NCBI GenBank assembly: GCA_027485855.1
Contig: JAIXQD010000001.1
Span: 517,575-581,574, forward strand
Direction of reading: 5' to 3'
Length of the DNA stretch: 64,000 bases
DNA from: Rickettsiales bacterium
Lineage (GTDB): Bacteria > Pseudomonadota > Alphaproteobacteria > G027485855
The notes under the pieces were generated by a model. That model was not told the DNA's origin, made no database searches, and worked only from the letters and a program-made list of their open reading frames with translations. Both the position numbers and the translations under genes were made by a program. Below, one piece after another: positions 25,221 through 33,571 of the stretch; the stretch's first letter is position 1; every line of letters begins with the position of its first letter.

Positions 25221-26441
25221 TTAAGCCAAGGCGGCCATGTTTAAACGTCGGTCAATGCTGCGATAAAGCCATGGCACGATAAGCGCAAAAGCCAAAGCCG
25301 TCCAAGCGAGTTGCGCGATATTTTGCAGCACGCCATCTTGCTGTACCAGCACCAGCGACGAATAATAAGCCCCCAGCGATGAGGCCAAATGTGTGACCGC
25401 GGATTGCAGCGATAAAAACGCGCCGCGCAAATGCGGTGGTGGCACCCGCGACGATAAAGTTTGTATGGCAACGCCCCGCCCCGTCATGGCAACCATAAAT
25501 AATACAAAAATCGCAACCACTGGCAACATGGCAAAATTATCGATAAAGCCGCTGTAAAGCGTGAAGGCAAATAATGTAGTAAACAGCCACACCACCCCAA
25601 GACCCGACCAACGATCGACCCCGCGCCCCGCCAGACGCATAGTAAAAAAGCTTAAAACGCCACCGGCCAAATAAAGCCAACCCAAATGCTGTCGCGGAAA
25701 GCCCAGATTAAATTGCAGATAAGCCGAAATATTAGGAATAATCATAAAGCCCGATAGCATCAGCAGCGCCATTAGCCCAAAACTTTTAATCGCCGCATTT
25801 TGTTGCAACACATCTTGCACATTGGCTAAAAGCTGCTTCGCCGTGTGGGCATTATTAAACGAGGCATAGGCCGGTAAAAAACGAAAAGCCATCAGCCACA
25901 CCAACGCCCCAAAAGCGGCCGTTGACACAAAAGGCGCGTGCCAACTAAACCACAAAGCGAGTTGCAGTCCTAAAGGCACGCCAGCAATTGTGGCCAAAGC
26001 AAACCCACCCATAACCTTGCCCATGGCCTGCCCGCGCCGCTCGGTTGGCACAATATCGGCAACCAGCGCAATGCCCAAAGCCGTAAGCGGGCCACCAAAC
26101 GCACCCGCAATAATACGCGCGGTTAGCATGCTGGCTTCGTCCCACACCACAGCGCCCAGTGCGGTTGCTGCAATTAAACCCGCCAAGCTCACCAAAATAG
26201 CCGCACGACGCTGAAAGCGATCAAGAAAAAATGCGCTGACCACGCCCATAAAGGCCGCCGCAAAAGTATAAGACGCACCAATAATGCCAATACGCTCAAT
26301 GGGGATACCAAGCTCATCGGCAAAATCAGGGCCCAGTGGCATCACCATCATAAAATCGGTGACATTGATAAATTGAATAAGCGCTGCCAATAAAATAACG
26401 CGGCGCTCAAGCGTAAGCTGCTGTTTGTCAGGAGTAGTCAT
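25221..26441 (-). CDS. MFS transporter (AraJ/drug efflux type)
   Basis: A 406-residue inner-membrane carrier with about twelve hydrophobic helices. The motif between helices 2 and 3 reads FLDRFQRRAAIL, the MFS G-x-x-x-D-R-x-x-R-R pattern in a reduced form. The helix 4-5 region contains ALGIALVADIVPTERRGQAMGKVMGG, typical of the AraJ/arabinose-efflux and drug:H+ antiporter 1 group. The substrate cannot be predicted. It stands alone on the reverse strand, with AT-rich DNA on its 3' side. Confidence 0.85.
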   Translation of the reverse strand: MTTPDKQQLTLERRVILLAALIQFINVTDFMMVMPLGPDFADELGIPIERIGIIGASYTFAAAFMGVVSAFFLDRFQRRAAILVSLAGLIAATALGAVVWDEASMLTARIIAGAFGGPLTALGIALVADIVPTERRGQAMGKVMGGFALATIAGVPLGLQLALWFSWHAPFVSTAAFGALVWLMAFRFLPAYASFNNAHTAKQLLANVQDVLQQNAAIKSFGLMALLMLSGFMIIPNISAYLQFNLGFPRQHLGWLYLAGGVLSFFTMRLAGRGVDRWSGLGVVWLFTTLFAFTLYSGFIDNFAMLPVVAIFVLFMVAMTGRGVAIQTLSSRVPPPHLRGAFLSLQSAVTHLASSLGAYYSSLVLVQQDGVLQNIAQLAWTALAFALIVPWLYRSIDRRLNMAALA

Positions 26442-26508
26442 TTATCGACAATCTGTAAAAGGTTTTAGAAATTAGCCTGTTAAATAGGCCCAACATAAAT
26501 AATAGCAA

Positions 26509-27714
26509 CTAAACAAGTGCAATAAGCCCCATGGCCGCTAAATGTTTTAAAATCTCGTGGCATTCGGTGGCGCTGATATTTGCATGTGCTGCCATAAACT
26601 GAGTTTCACTAAAAATATTTTGCTGCAACACCCACTCAGCGGCATCGGCAAAGGCAAGCGGAATGGTGGCGGTGTTTTTGCCGTCGGTTAGCTTGGCTAT
26701 TTGCGCCTCTCGCTGCACAACAACATGCTGATTGAGTAATCGGTAAGAAACCGCGGCCAATGGCAAAGTAATATCATGATAAGCATATTTGAATTGCGCC
26801 ATAGCCTGCTGCACGCGCTGCATGGTGGCGGGCTCACGACAAAATAGCGCCAAAGCATCACCCAAATAAGCCATTTGCTGGGCGAGCTGCTCGGGCTTAT
26901 GTGGCAAGGGCTGCGCCAATGCCGCCCGAAAAGCAGGCTCTTGCGCGGCGCGGTCTAACAGCACGGCCAGCATATCTAGCCCAACAAAAGGCGAGAGGCC
27001 AAACGTGGCATGCAGCGCATGGCTTTCGGTGGCCAGCGCATCATGATAAGTGCCACGCGGCAAATATAAAAAATCGCCCGCACGCAGGGTAATGTTTTGT
27101 GTGAGCGCGCCACAATGCGCCTTATGAAACTCGGGCGGTAAAGTCATGTAAAATGGATGGGCAATAGGGTCGGCAAAATGGCGCTCGTAAATATGCCAGG
27201 TTTTTTCGCCCGCCAAATGCAGCACAAATACATCATGCACATCAAAATGGGTAGAGAAGGCCGCATGCCCCTGACCTTTTGCGCTCAGGTGCGAGCCATA
27301 AATATTGACCAAAACCTTGCCTTGCAATTGTTGCTGCAGCATGTGCGCGACAGCACGCAAGCCAGCATTGAGCGAGCCCGCATTATTGGCCACCAAAGAG
27401 GCACCGCGCTGCAAGAATGGCGCCAGCTTAGAAAAATCAAGCACGGGCGGCACAGAATCTTCAAAAGTGGCAGGCCGGCTAAAAAACTCGGCGGGCGCAA
27501 TTTGTTTGCCATCTAAAAACAACTGCAAGCTTTGTGGCGACCAGATTCTTTGCTGCGACAGCATGGCGGCAAAGCCTGCCCAATCGAGAATATCGGCAAA
27601 CTTATCGGGCGCAGCAGCTGGCACATAAAGCGGCTTTTTGCCGTAATATTCGGCAAAAAACTGCGCCTCGCTGATAGGGGCAATTAAATGGGCTAGATTT
27701 TGTGGCACATGCAT
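26509..27714 (-). CDS. Cupin-4/JmjC-type oxygenase (ribosomal oxygenase-like)
   Basis: A 401-residue 2-oxoglutarate/Fe(II) oxygenase-like protein of the Cupin_4 group, which includes the ribosomal-protein arginine hydroxylase YcfD/RoxA. The N-terminal FFAEYYGKKPLYVPAA matches the usual F-x-x-x-Y-W-x-K-K-P-L entry. The iron site is HFDVHDVFVLHLAGEKTWHI (His and Asp), with the distal histidine in FLYLPRGTYHDALAT. The C-terminal winged-helix-like part (about residues 300-400) fits RoxA-type dimerising enzymes. The protein substrate cannot be deduced. The gene is monocistronic. Confidence 0.82.
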   Translation of the reverse strand: MHVPQNLAHLIAPISEAQFFAEYYGKKPLYVPAAAPDKFADILDWAGFAAMLSQQRIWSPQSLQLFLDGKQIAPAEFFSRPATFEDSVPPVLDFSKLAPFLQRGASLVANNAGSLNAGLRAVAHMLQQQLQGKVLVNIYGSHLSAKGQGHAAFSTHFDVHDVFVLHLAGEKTWHIYERHFADPIAHPFYMTLPPEFHKAHCGALTQNITLRAGDFLYLPRGTYHDALATESHALHATFGLSPFVGLDMLAVLLDRAAQEPAFRAALAQPLPHKPEQLAQQMAYLGDALALFCREPATMQRVQQAMAQFKYAYHDITLPLAAVSYRLLNQHVVVQREAQIAKLTDGKNTATIPLAFADAAEWVLQQNIFSETQFMAAHANISATECHEILKHLAAMGLIALV

Positions 27715-27877
27715 GGGGATAGTTTATGCCATTTTTTAATTTTTTTAGCCACTTGTTAGCGGCCTCTTAGTCATTGGCACAGATTTTGTATTTTAAATTT
27801 AGCATTTTTAGGCAGAATCTATCTTAACCTTGCTTGCAGCTACTGCTATAAGCTTGGTGTTTGTTGCTTTGGTATAA

Positions 27878-27903
27878 TTATGGTGAGCCGGCTTAGCACA
27901 GGG
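27878..27903 (+). repeat. Partial 5' copy of tRNA-Thr with promoter-like -10 box
   Basis: These 26 nt are identical to 28014-28039, which is the 5' flank plus the first 17 bases of the complete tRNA-Thr gene. A TATAAT sits just upstream at 27873-27878, so a promoter appears to lie before this fragment rather than directly before the complete gene. Confidence 0.8.
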
Positions 27904-27906
27904 CCC

Positions 27907-27969
27907 GCTGCCGAAGGCAGCAGAAGTCAAGCTGCCGAAGGCAGCAAAACTCTAATGCCGAAGGCAGCA
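27907..27969. repeat. Three tandem 24-nt units, each with a GCTGCC-GAA-GGCAGC palindrome
   Basis: The palindrome GCTGCCGAAGGCAGC occurs at 27907-27921 and 27931-27945. A slightly changed copy (TGCCGAAGGCA core at 27956-27966) follows. The spacers (AGAAGTCAA, AAAACTCTA, AAGAGTA) are similar, so the unit is about 24 nt. The array lies between the partial and the complete tRNA-Thr. Confidence 0.8.
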
Positions 27970-28022
27970 AGAGTAATGTGAAAGTGGCATGTTTTGGTTT
28001 AGTGAAACTGTACTTATGGTGA

Positions 28023-28097
28023 GCCGGCTTAGCACAGGGGTAGTGCAGCGGTTTTGTAAACCGAAGGTCGGGGGTTCAAATCCCTCAGCCGGCACCA
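28023..28097 (+). tRNA. tRNA-Thr (anticodon TGT)
   Basis: A cloverleaf with acceptor GCCGGCT/AGCCGGC, D-arm GCAC...GTGC, anticodon loop TTTGTAA with TGT, and T-arm GGGGGTTCAAATCCCTC. The encoded CCA is at 28095-28097. Confidence 0.95.
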
Positions 28098-28170
28098 TAG
28101 TTCTTATCATGGTCTCCAAAGCCACTCCCACCCCAGCACAAACAGCAATAACCAGCATATACAACACATA

Positions 28171-28203
28171 AAAAACAGGCTCCGGTTTCCCGAAGCCTGT
28201 TTC
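28171..28203 (-). terminator. Terminator of the SPFH gene, possibly bidirectional
   Basis: An inverted repeat AACAGGCTTCGG-GAAA-CCGGAGCCTGTT (reverse-strand reading) is followed by a T-run on the reverse strand and a short T-run on the plus strand. It can end both tRNA-Thr and SPFH transcripts. Confidence 0.8.
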
Positions 28204-28231
28204 ATCAAACCATCAAAAACGAACTAATCTC

Positions 28232-29194
28232 TTAGCCAGCGCTAGGATTAGCAGCTTTGGCTTTTGCCGCACCCGCTGGGCGTTGCGCCAAGGCCTCATT
28301 CAGCAGCGCCATTTGTGTCGCGTTAAAGCTATCGCCACCCTTCATGTCGCTGATAATCAAATTACCATCGCGGCCTACTTCGCGCAGCGTATCCATCCGC
28401 AGCACAAAATTCATCACCTCGACTGCTTCCTGCTCGGAAAGACCGGTTGATTTGCACACGCCTTCGATGTTGGCTTTCCAGCCTTCCATCATTTCGCGGC
28501 GCATATCGGCAATGCCTTTACCGGATAAACGCTTGGCATCGGCGTCAGCCTCGGCTTTGGCGACAATACGAATACGATCGGCTTGCGCTTCGTTTTGTGA
28601 GGCTTCAAGCGCGCGCTTACTGGCAATAACCTTGTTAAAGGCTGTAACCACTGTGCTATCGGGCACGGGGTCGCCCACGAGTGTTTCAACAATGGCAATG
28701 CCGTAATCGTTTTTGAAACGCTCGCCCAGCTTATGCTCGATGACTTCGCGGATTTTTTGGCGAGCGCCATAAATCTCATCGAAGGTGAGTTCGCGCGTCA
28801 GGTTCAGCACTTCTGCACGAATAAACGACTTCAGCTGCGTTTCCAGATTTTGCGAAACATAGTGCGATTTATAGCTATCTTGCACTTGCATTTGCACATT
28901 CACCGGAAGGCTCATGAAAGAATTATCGACGGTTTTAATGCCGATATCTTCTTTAAGTTCAAATTGCTGCAAACTGACGGTTGCTTCAACTTGTTGAAAC
29001 GGCCAGGGTGCTTTGATGTTTAAGCCTGGTTTAAGGGTTTTGGAATATTTACCACCAAACGAATTGAGCAAGCGCTCATGACGTTCAGGGACAATGGTTA
29101 TCATGCTGGTGGCAACTTTAATGCCAAACAAACCTGCAACGGCAGCACCACCCCACCATAAAAGCTGACCTATGGCTAAACCTTCGATAATCAT
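28232..29194 (-). CDS. SPFH/Band 7 domain membrane protein
   Basis: A 320-residue prohibitin/stomatin-type protein. It begins with one hydrophobic anchor (LLWWGGAAVAGLFGIKVA, about residues 10-27), continues with the SPFH domain (VPERHERLLNSFGGKYSKTLKPGLNIKAPWP, and the conserved IRAEVLNLTRELTFDEIYGARQKI), and then has a charged coiled-coil region rich in Ala, Glu and Arg (ASKRALEASQNEAQADRIRI). SPFH proteins form large rings around membrane proteases or microdomains. No FtsH or NfeD-type partner gene is adjacent. I choose the ATG at 29194, preceded by GGAGAG, over the ATG at 29209. Confidence 0.85.
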   Translation of the reverse strand: MIIEGLAIGQLLWWGGAAVAGLFGIKVATSMITIVPERHERLLNSFGGKYSKTLKPGLNIKAPWPFQQVEATVSLQQFELKEDIGIKTVDNSFMSLPVNVQMQVQDSYKSHYVSQNLETQLKSFIRAEVLNLTRELTFDEIYGARQKIREVIEHKLGERFKNDYGIAIVETLVGDPVPDSTVVTAFNKVIASKRALEASQNEAQADRIRIVAKAEADADAKRLSGKGIADMRREMMEGWKANIEGVCKSTGLSEQEAVEVMNFVLRMDTLREVGRDGNLIISDMKGGDSFNATQMALLNEALAQRPAGAAKAKAANPSAG

Positions 29195-29403
29195 TTCTTC
29201 TCTCCACACGTTAGGGGGTCAACATGTTGGCTTGCACCAACAAGCGCAAAGTCGCAGAATTTAAACCGCAGCGCGAATGAATAATTGGACAAGCCCGACG
29301 ATTTATCGGCTAGACAAACCATAGAAGATATGGAAGCCGGAAACATTTTAAAGAATGTGGGTATTGCTGTTAAAGCAGCTTAGGCTGCCCTTATAACTGA
29401 CAC

Positions 29404-30315
29404 TTAAAGCTTATGACCCGAAGCTTTGCTAGCAGCGGCTTTGCGTTTGGGTGTGGGGCGTTGTGCAGCAATATCAGTTTGCACGGCTGGCGCATTAAGG
29501 TTCGCTGCAACAGTTTTGGCAATAATAGTCGCCGGCGCCACGGTTGAGGCGACCTCTGCCATCGGCGCGATTTTACTACCAACATCAACTACCGGCGTTG
29601 GTGCTGCAACTGGCTTGGCTGTTTTACGCCAGATTTTAGCCAGCGCATTAAATTGCGCGCGCACCGGCCGCGTTAAATCAAACATGAAGCGCTTAACATG
29701 GCCAAACTGTGCCGATATCGCCTGATAAACAGGCAGTGCAGTAATTTTTTGGCCAAGATATTTGGTCCAATCGCGGGCCCAACCTGTGACTTGGTCATAG
29801 CCTTTATAAATCCAAGCGCCAATTTTAGTTTGGCTGGCCGCTGGCCTTACGGCCGTGAGCATACGGTCAAACATGACGGGCACAATCACTTTCTCGGCCA
29901 CCCATATGGCCCAAAATAATGGCCAGTTTAAGGTGACCATGGCAAAGCCCTGCACCACATTAAGTGCGCCCCAAACACCAAAAGGAATAACCAAGCTGGC
30001 CAAAGCCCAGCGCGGCGGTAATTTGGCCAGACGCTCTTCGGTTTTCTTGATGGCACTTATCTTGCCAACCTTGCTGCCAACATAATGGATAGCCCGAAAA
30101 ACTTGGGTCAGACAATAAACCGCAACGGCCGCAATAGGCGTTAAAACCTTAGAGCCCGGATAGCGTGTAGCGTTTGGCTTAGTGGGCTTGTTGTGAGCCG
30201 CACCAGTATCTGTGGCGTTATCTGTGGCGTTATCGGTAGCGCTATTGGGTGCAGCCGGTTTATCTGCAATGGGAGCGCCGCTTGCAGCGTTTTGAGCAAT
30301 ATTTTCTTGATTCAT
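29404..30315 (-). CDS. Hypothetical membrane protein with long basic tail
   Basis: A 303-residue protein that I do not recognise. It has a polar N-terminus with a short tandem repeat (ATDNATDNATD, residues 26-36), then hydrophobic stretches near residues 55-70 (VLTPIAAVAVYCLTQVF) and 105-150 (WALASLVIPFGVWGALNVVQ; WPLFWAIWVAEKVIVPVMF), a middle section rich in aromatic and basic residues, and a C-terminus rich in Ala, Pro and Lys (PKRKAAASKASGHKL). It follows no obvious operon. The base composition is like that of its neighbours. A membrane protein with a disordered basic tail is all that can be supported. Confidence 0.6.
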   Translation of the reverse strand: MNQENIAQNAASGAPIADKPAAPNSATDNATDNATDTGAAHNKPTKPNATRYPGSKVLTPIAAVAVYCLTQVFRAIHYVGSKVGKISAIKKTEERLAKLPPRWALASLVIPFGVWGALNVVQGFAMVTLNWPLFWAIWVAEKVIVPVMFDRMLTAVRPAASQTKIGAWIYKGYDQVTGWARDWTKYLGQKITALPVYQAISAQFGHVKRFMFDLTRPVRAQFNALAKIWRKTAKPVAAPTPVVDVGSKIAPMAEVASTVAPATIIAKTVAANLNAPAVQTDIAAQRPTPKRKAAASKASGHKL

Positions 30316-30786
30316 CTGGGCAACCTAGCAGACAAAAACCCAAATACAAAAACTTTCGTGCAAAAACTTTCGTGAGTGGCTTTAAGATATTTTGAAATAC
30401 ACATTTCTCAATAAACTGGCGGGCCTAAATAAACTGGCGGGATATTGCACTTGGTTGCGGCCCATTCCCCAATGTATCCGCAATTTTTGCACAATATCCC
30501 GCCATGAGGCGGTTAGTGTTTTAGCCGGTTTTCGTGCCACCCATTCCCCAATGTTGGCGCTAAACCTGCATAACACCGTCCCGTAACCAAGGCTCACAGA
30601 TAACCGGACTACCCATTCCCCAATGAAAGCCCGCTTTCTGCTTACCTATTTTGACCAGCGCCTCCCCCCTATTTTATCGGCCTTGTGCTGGTCAAAAATT
30701 TGCGACAAATTCCCCGTATATTTTATAAAAAACTTGACTAACTTTTATTTATCTGCTAAATTCTGGATTGTGCCGAACTATAACCT
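30316..30786. repeat. 471-nt intergenic region with repeated short motifs
   Basis: The motif CCCATTCCCCAATG occurs three times (30461, 30540, 30612). A perfect 13-bp inverted repeat TGGCGGGATATTG/CAATATCCCGCCA lies at 30435-30447 and 30492-30504. TAAACTGGCGGG occurs twice close to the left arm. I see no gene. It separates the ends of the autotransporter gene and the start of the hypothetical membrane-protein gene. Confidence 0.6.
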
Positions 30787-33198
30787 TTAAAACTGAAGGC
30801 GATATTTAAAGCCAACCGCCACTTCGGTCGATGCCCCACTCTCATGACCAGGATTAAAGCTGGTCAAGAAATTCACGCTAAATTGCTCACCTTCAGCAAT
30901 CTTCGCCGTATAGCCGGTTTGGAAATCAATCTGGCTGGCGCTGGGGGCAAGGCTGACGCGAGCATTCTTGAAGCTGACGCCACCGTTGCGATCCACACCC
31001 ACTGGCACCTTAGCCAAAGCGCTGCCCATTAAAGTACGGATGGGCTGGCTTACGGCCATGGTTAAGCGGTCGTCTTTGTGCCACACATCTTCGGCCAATA
31101 AACCCAAGCTGAAGCTTTGGCTGCGCATGGCGCTGAAATCGCTGAGCAAGCTGCCTTCCAACGATTGGGTTTCAGTCAGACCAGCATTATATTGGCCAAC
31201 CAACTGCACCTTGTTGTTCAAAGCATAGCGAGCAAAGGCGCCAGCAAATTTAGTGTCGCTGCCGCCAAAGGCCAAAGCGCCACTGCTGCTGCTGCCCAAT
31301 GCGCCACCTTCTTCGCGTAAGCTACCAACTTGCACACCCAAAGTCAGGCCCGTATTGATGGCCTTGCTGATTTCAGCAACATAGGCCGTGCGTGCTGCAT
31401 TATTATTGTTGCTGCTGGCGATGCCCAATTTCACCACCATGCCGTTTTTCAGCTCGGTGGCATAATTGGCCGCTTCCCCGCCATCGGCCAAAGCCAGATA
31501 GGGCGAGCCAAAAACATTGGCTGTAGCCAAAGGCGCGTGGCTTTCAACCGAGCCAGTTAAACCAAGGCTGCTATTGAGGCTGTGACCTTGGCTTAACGTC
31601 ATGCTCGATTTTTCGCCCATTTGGCTGGTAAAGGCCATTTGCGTATTTTGCATGCTGCGGCCTTGATCTTTTGGCTCAACCAGTGTGCGTGCATCGCTGT
31701 TATCGCTGCTGCTAAAGCTGGCCACACCAAAACCCAAAACATTTACTGCACCCGATGTGCTCTTAGCTTGCGGACGCAACCAGGCCGACAAACCCGATTG
31801 CACCGAGGCGCTCTTAATATTCATAGTCAGATCGGTTGTATAATCGCGCTGATAGCTATCAACAAAAGCCACCTGCTTTAAGCTGCTGGCATTGGCCAAG
31901 CTATTGCCAAACGCCCCGCCCAAAACCAGATTGCTTTGTGCTAAATTGGTGCCACCCGCTTGCACGCTGCTTGCTGTGGGAACACTGAGCGTGCCTTGTG
32001 GGCGCAGAGCATTTTCCAAATTAAGCATGCCACGGCCATAAACCGCATCTGTGCCAGCATCACCAAGGTCGGTGGCTGTGCTCAGCAAAATATCGGCCAC
32101 TTGCGCGCCGGTTAATTGCGCCCAATTTTCCATAATCAGCGCCGCGGCACCGGCAATGGTAGGAGCCGCAAACGATGTGCCCGACACCAAAGCAGGGCCA
32201 CCGCCAATATCCGTTGCCGTTAAACGACGGCCAGGAGCGGCTAAATAATAATTCATTGAGGCGCCAGCGCGATTAGAGAAGGTCGAGATGCTGTTATCTT
32301 GCTCAAGCGAACCTGCAATAATCATGCTGCCAGCAATGCCATTTAAGCCCGCATAAGCACCAGGATAGTTTGGCGTAATCGCGCCTTCGTTACCAGCCGC
32401 GGCCACCAATAAATTACCGCGCCCTGCGGCTTCACGCATGGCATCGGTCAGCGAGGTGCCCATAGCGTTGGGCGAACCCAAGCTCATATTGATAATTTTT
32501 GCCCCATTCAAAGAGGCATAACGCACACCAGCCGCAATATCGCGGTCATAAAAGCACTGACCGCAGCCATTAATGGCTGTCGAAGCATTCACCGCCAAGA
32601 TGGTGCTGTTATAAGCTACACCATGGCTGACGCTGTTATTTTTGCGGCCGCCGGCAACGCTGGCAACCCAAGTGCCATGACCGCTGGCATCTTGCAAATC
32701 TTCCCTGCGACCCGTCACAATATTAATGCTGGCCGCATGTAAGGCACCGGCAAACTCGGCATTATTCATATCAATGCCCGTATCGATAATGCCAATCACC
32801 ACGCCCTGACCGGTTAAGCCTTGTGCATAGGCGGTTGAAGCCTTAATCGCACCCAGCCCCCAGCTATTGCGATATTCAATGGTCTCAAACTGGGTTTTGT
32901 CGCCCATGGTACGGTTATTGACCAATTGCTGCTGGTTGTTGTTTGGGTTAGTGGGTGGCGCTGGTGGCTGCGTCAAATTGACGCTGGGGCCTTGGCTGAT
33001 CGTGGCACTGCCACCGCCGCCGCCGCCGCCGCAGCCCACCAGCACTAAAGCCAGCGCGCTGCTAACCAGCAATGAAGAATAGCGCGACATGACTGGCGCA
33101 TTCTTGATTGATGGGCTTTTGGGGGCGTGTTTAACACTTAACGAAAGGTTAAGGCCTGTCGCAAGTTGGGTGCCGTTTTGGCTTGGGGAATGGGGCAT
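30787..33198 (-). CDS. Subtilisin (S8) autotransporter lipoprotein
   Basis: An 803-residue surface protease. After a 36-residue extension, a lipoprotein signal runs from Met37 to the lipobox LVGC (Cys56), followed by seven glycines. The S8 domain has the triad motifs VVIGIIDTGID, SGHGTWVASVAGG and SGTSFAAPTIAGAAAL. The last 270-300 residues are a beta-barrel autotransporter domain ending in the outer-membrane sequence EVAVGFKYRLQF, with a C-terminal Phe. The ATG at 33198 has a strong GGAGA site, so the N-terminal extension is probably translated and may be an extended signal-peptide region. The upstream 370 nt are very AT-rich. The substrates are unknown; family members process surface proteins or degrade host or environmental proteins. 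Confidence 0.88.
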   Translation of the reverse strand: MPHSPSQNGTQLATGLNLSLSVKHAPKSPSIKNAPVMSRYSSLLVSSALALVLVGCGGGGGGGSATISQGPSVNLTQPPAPPTNPNNNQQQLVNNRTMGDKTQFETIEYRNSWGLGAIKASTAYAQGLTGQGVVIGIIDTGIDMNNAEFAGALHAASINIVTGRREDLQDASGHGTWVASVAGGRKNNSVSHGVAYNSTILAVNASTAINGCGQCFYDRDIAAGVRYASLNGAKIINMSLGSPNAMGTSLTDAMREAAGRGNLLVAAAGNEGAITPNYPGAYAGLNGIAGSMIIAGSLEQDNSISTFSNRAGASMNYYLAAPGRRLTATDIGGGPALVSGTSFAAPTIAGAAALIMENWAQLTGAQVADILLSTATDLGDAGTDAVYGRGMLNLENALRPQGTLSVPTASSVQAGGTNLAQSNLVLGGAFGNSLANASSLKQVAFVDSYQRDYTTDLTMNIKSASVQSGLSAWLRPQAKSTSGAVNVLGFGVASFSSSDNSDARTLVEPKDQGRSMQNTQMAFTSQMGEKSSMTLSQGHSLNSSLGLTGSVESHAPLATANVFGSPYLALADGGEAANYATELKNGMVVKLGIASSNNNNAARTAYVAEISKAINTGLTLGVQVGSLREEGGALGSSSSGALAFGGSDTKFAGAFARYALNNKVQLVGQYNAGLTETQSLEGSLLSDFSAMRSQSFSLGLLAEDVWHKDDRLTMAVSQPIRTLMGSALAKVPVGVDRNGGVSFKNARVSLAPSASQIDFQTGYTAKIAEGEQFSVNFLTSFNPGHESGASTEVAVGFKYRLQF

Positions 33199-33571
33199 GG
33201 GGTAATCTCCTATGCCCTTAGATAATCATTTCGGAGTTAATGAGGTCTTAATTTGCGCACGATGTAAGCCATTGTTTTTGAATACTAATTTTCGCTTTTT
33301 TGTCGCAAATTTTGGCAAATTACTGGTCAAATTTTGTATAGATTTAGACAAAATTTTAGATAATTTGTTTTGGTTAAATAACGTCTTGAATTGATTATTA
33401 ATTTTATAAAAGAACGAGCTTACCGCACTGTTAGCTCTGGACGCTGCGATTGAATTGGGCCACCATCGGCGATGATTTTCATGGTCGCGGGCTATCCAAA
33501 AGTGAGCACAATGACCCAAAAATATTTTTTGTTATCGCACAAAAATACATGCCAAAAATGCCTGAATTGTC
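33199..33571. promoter_or_regulatory. AT-rich divergent promoter region
   Basis: 373 nt lie between the divergent autotransporter and Cys-motif genes. The stretch 33280-33420 is very AT-rich and repeats CAAATTTTG-like words (about 33306 and 33328) and ACAAAATTTTA. This looks like a target for a nucleoid protein or regulator. No gene or RNA is evident. Confidence 0.4.

Noticed and set aside
30461-30625. CRISPR array suggested by the three CCCATTCCCCAATG copies
   Set aside because: Only three 14-nt copies with unequal, overly long and unrelated spacers, and no cas gene in the window.
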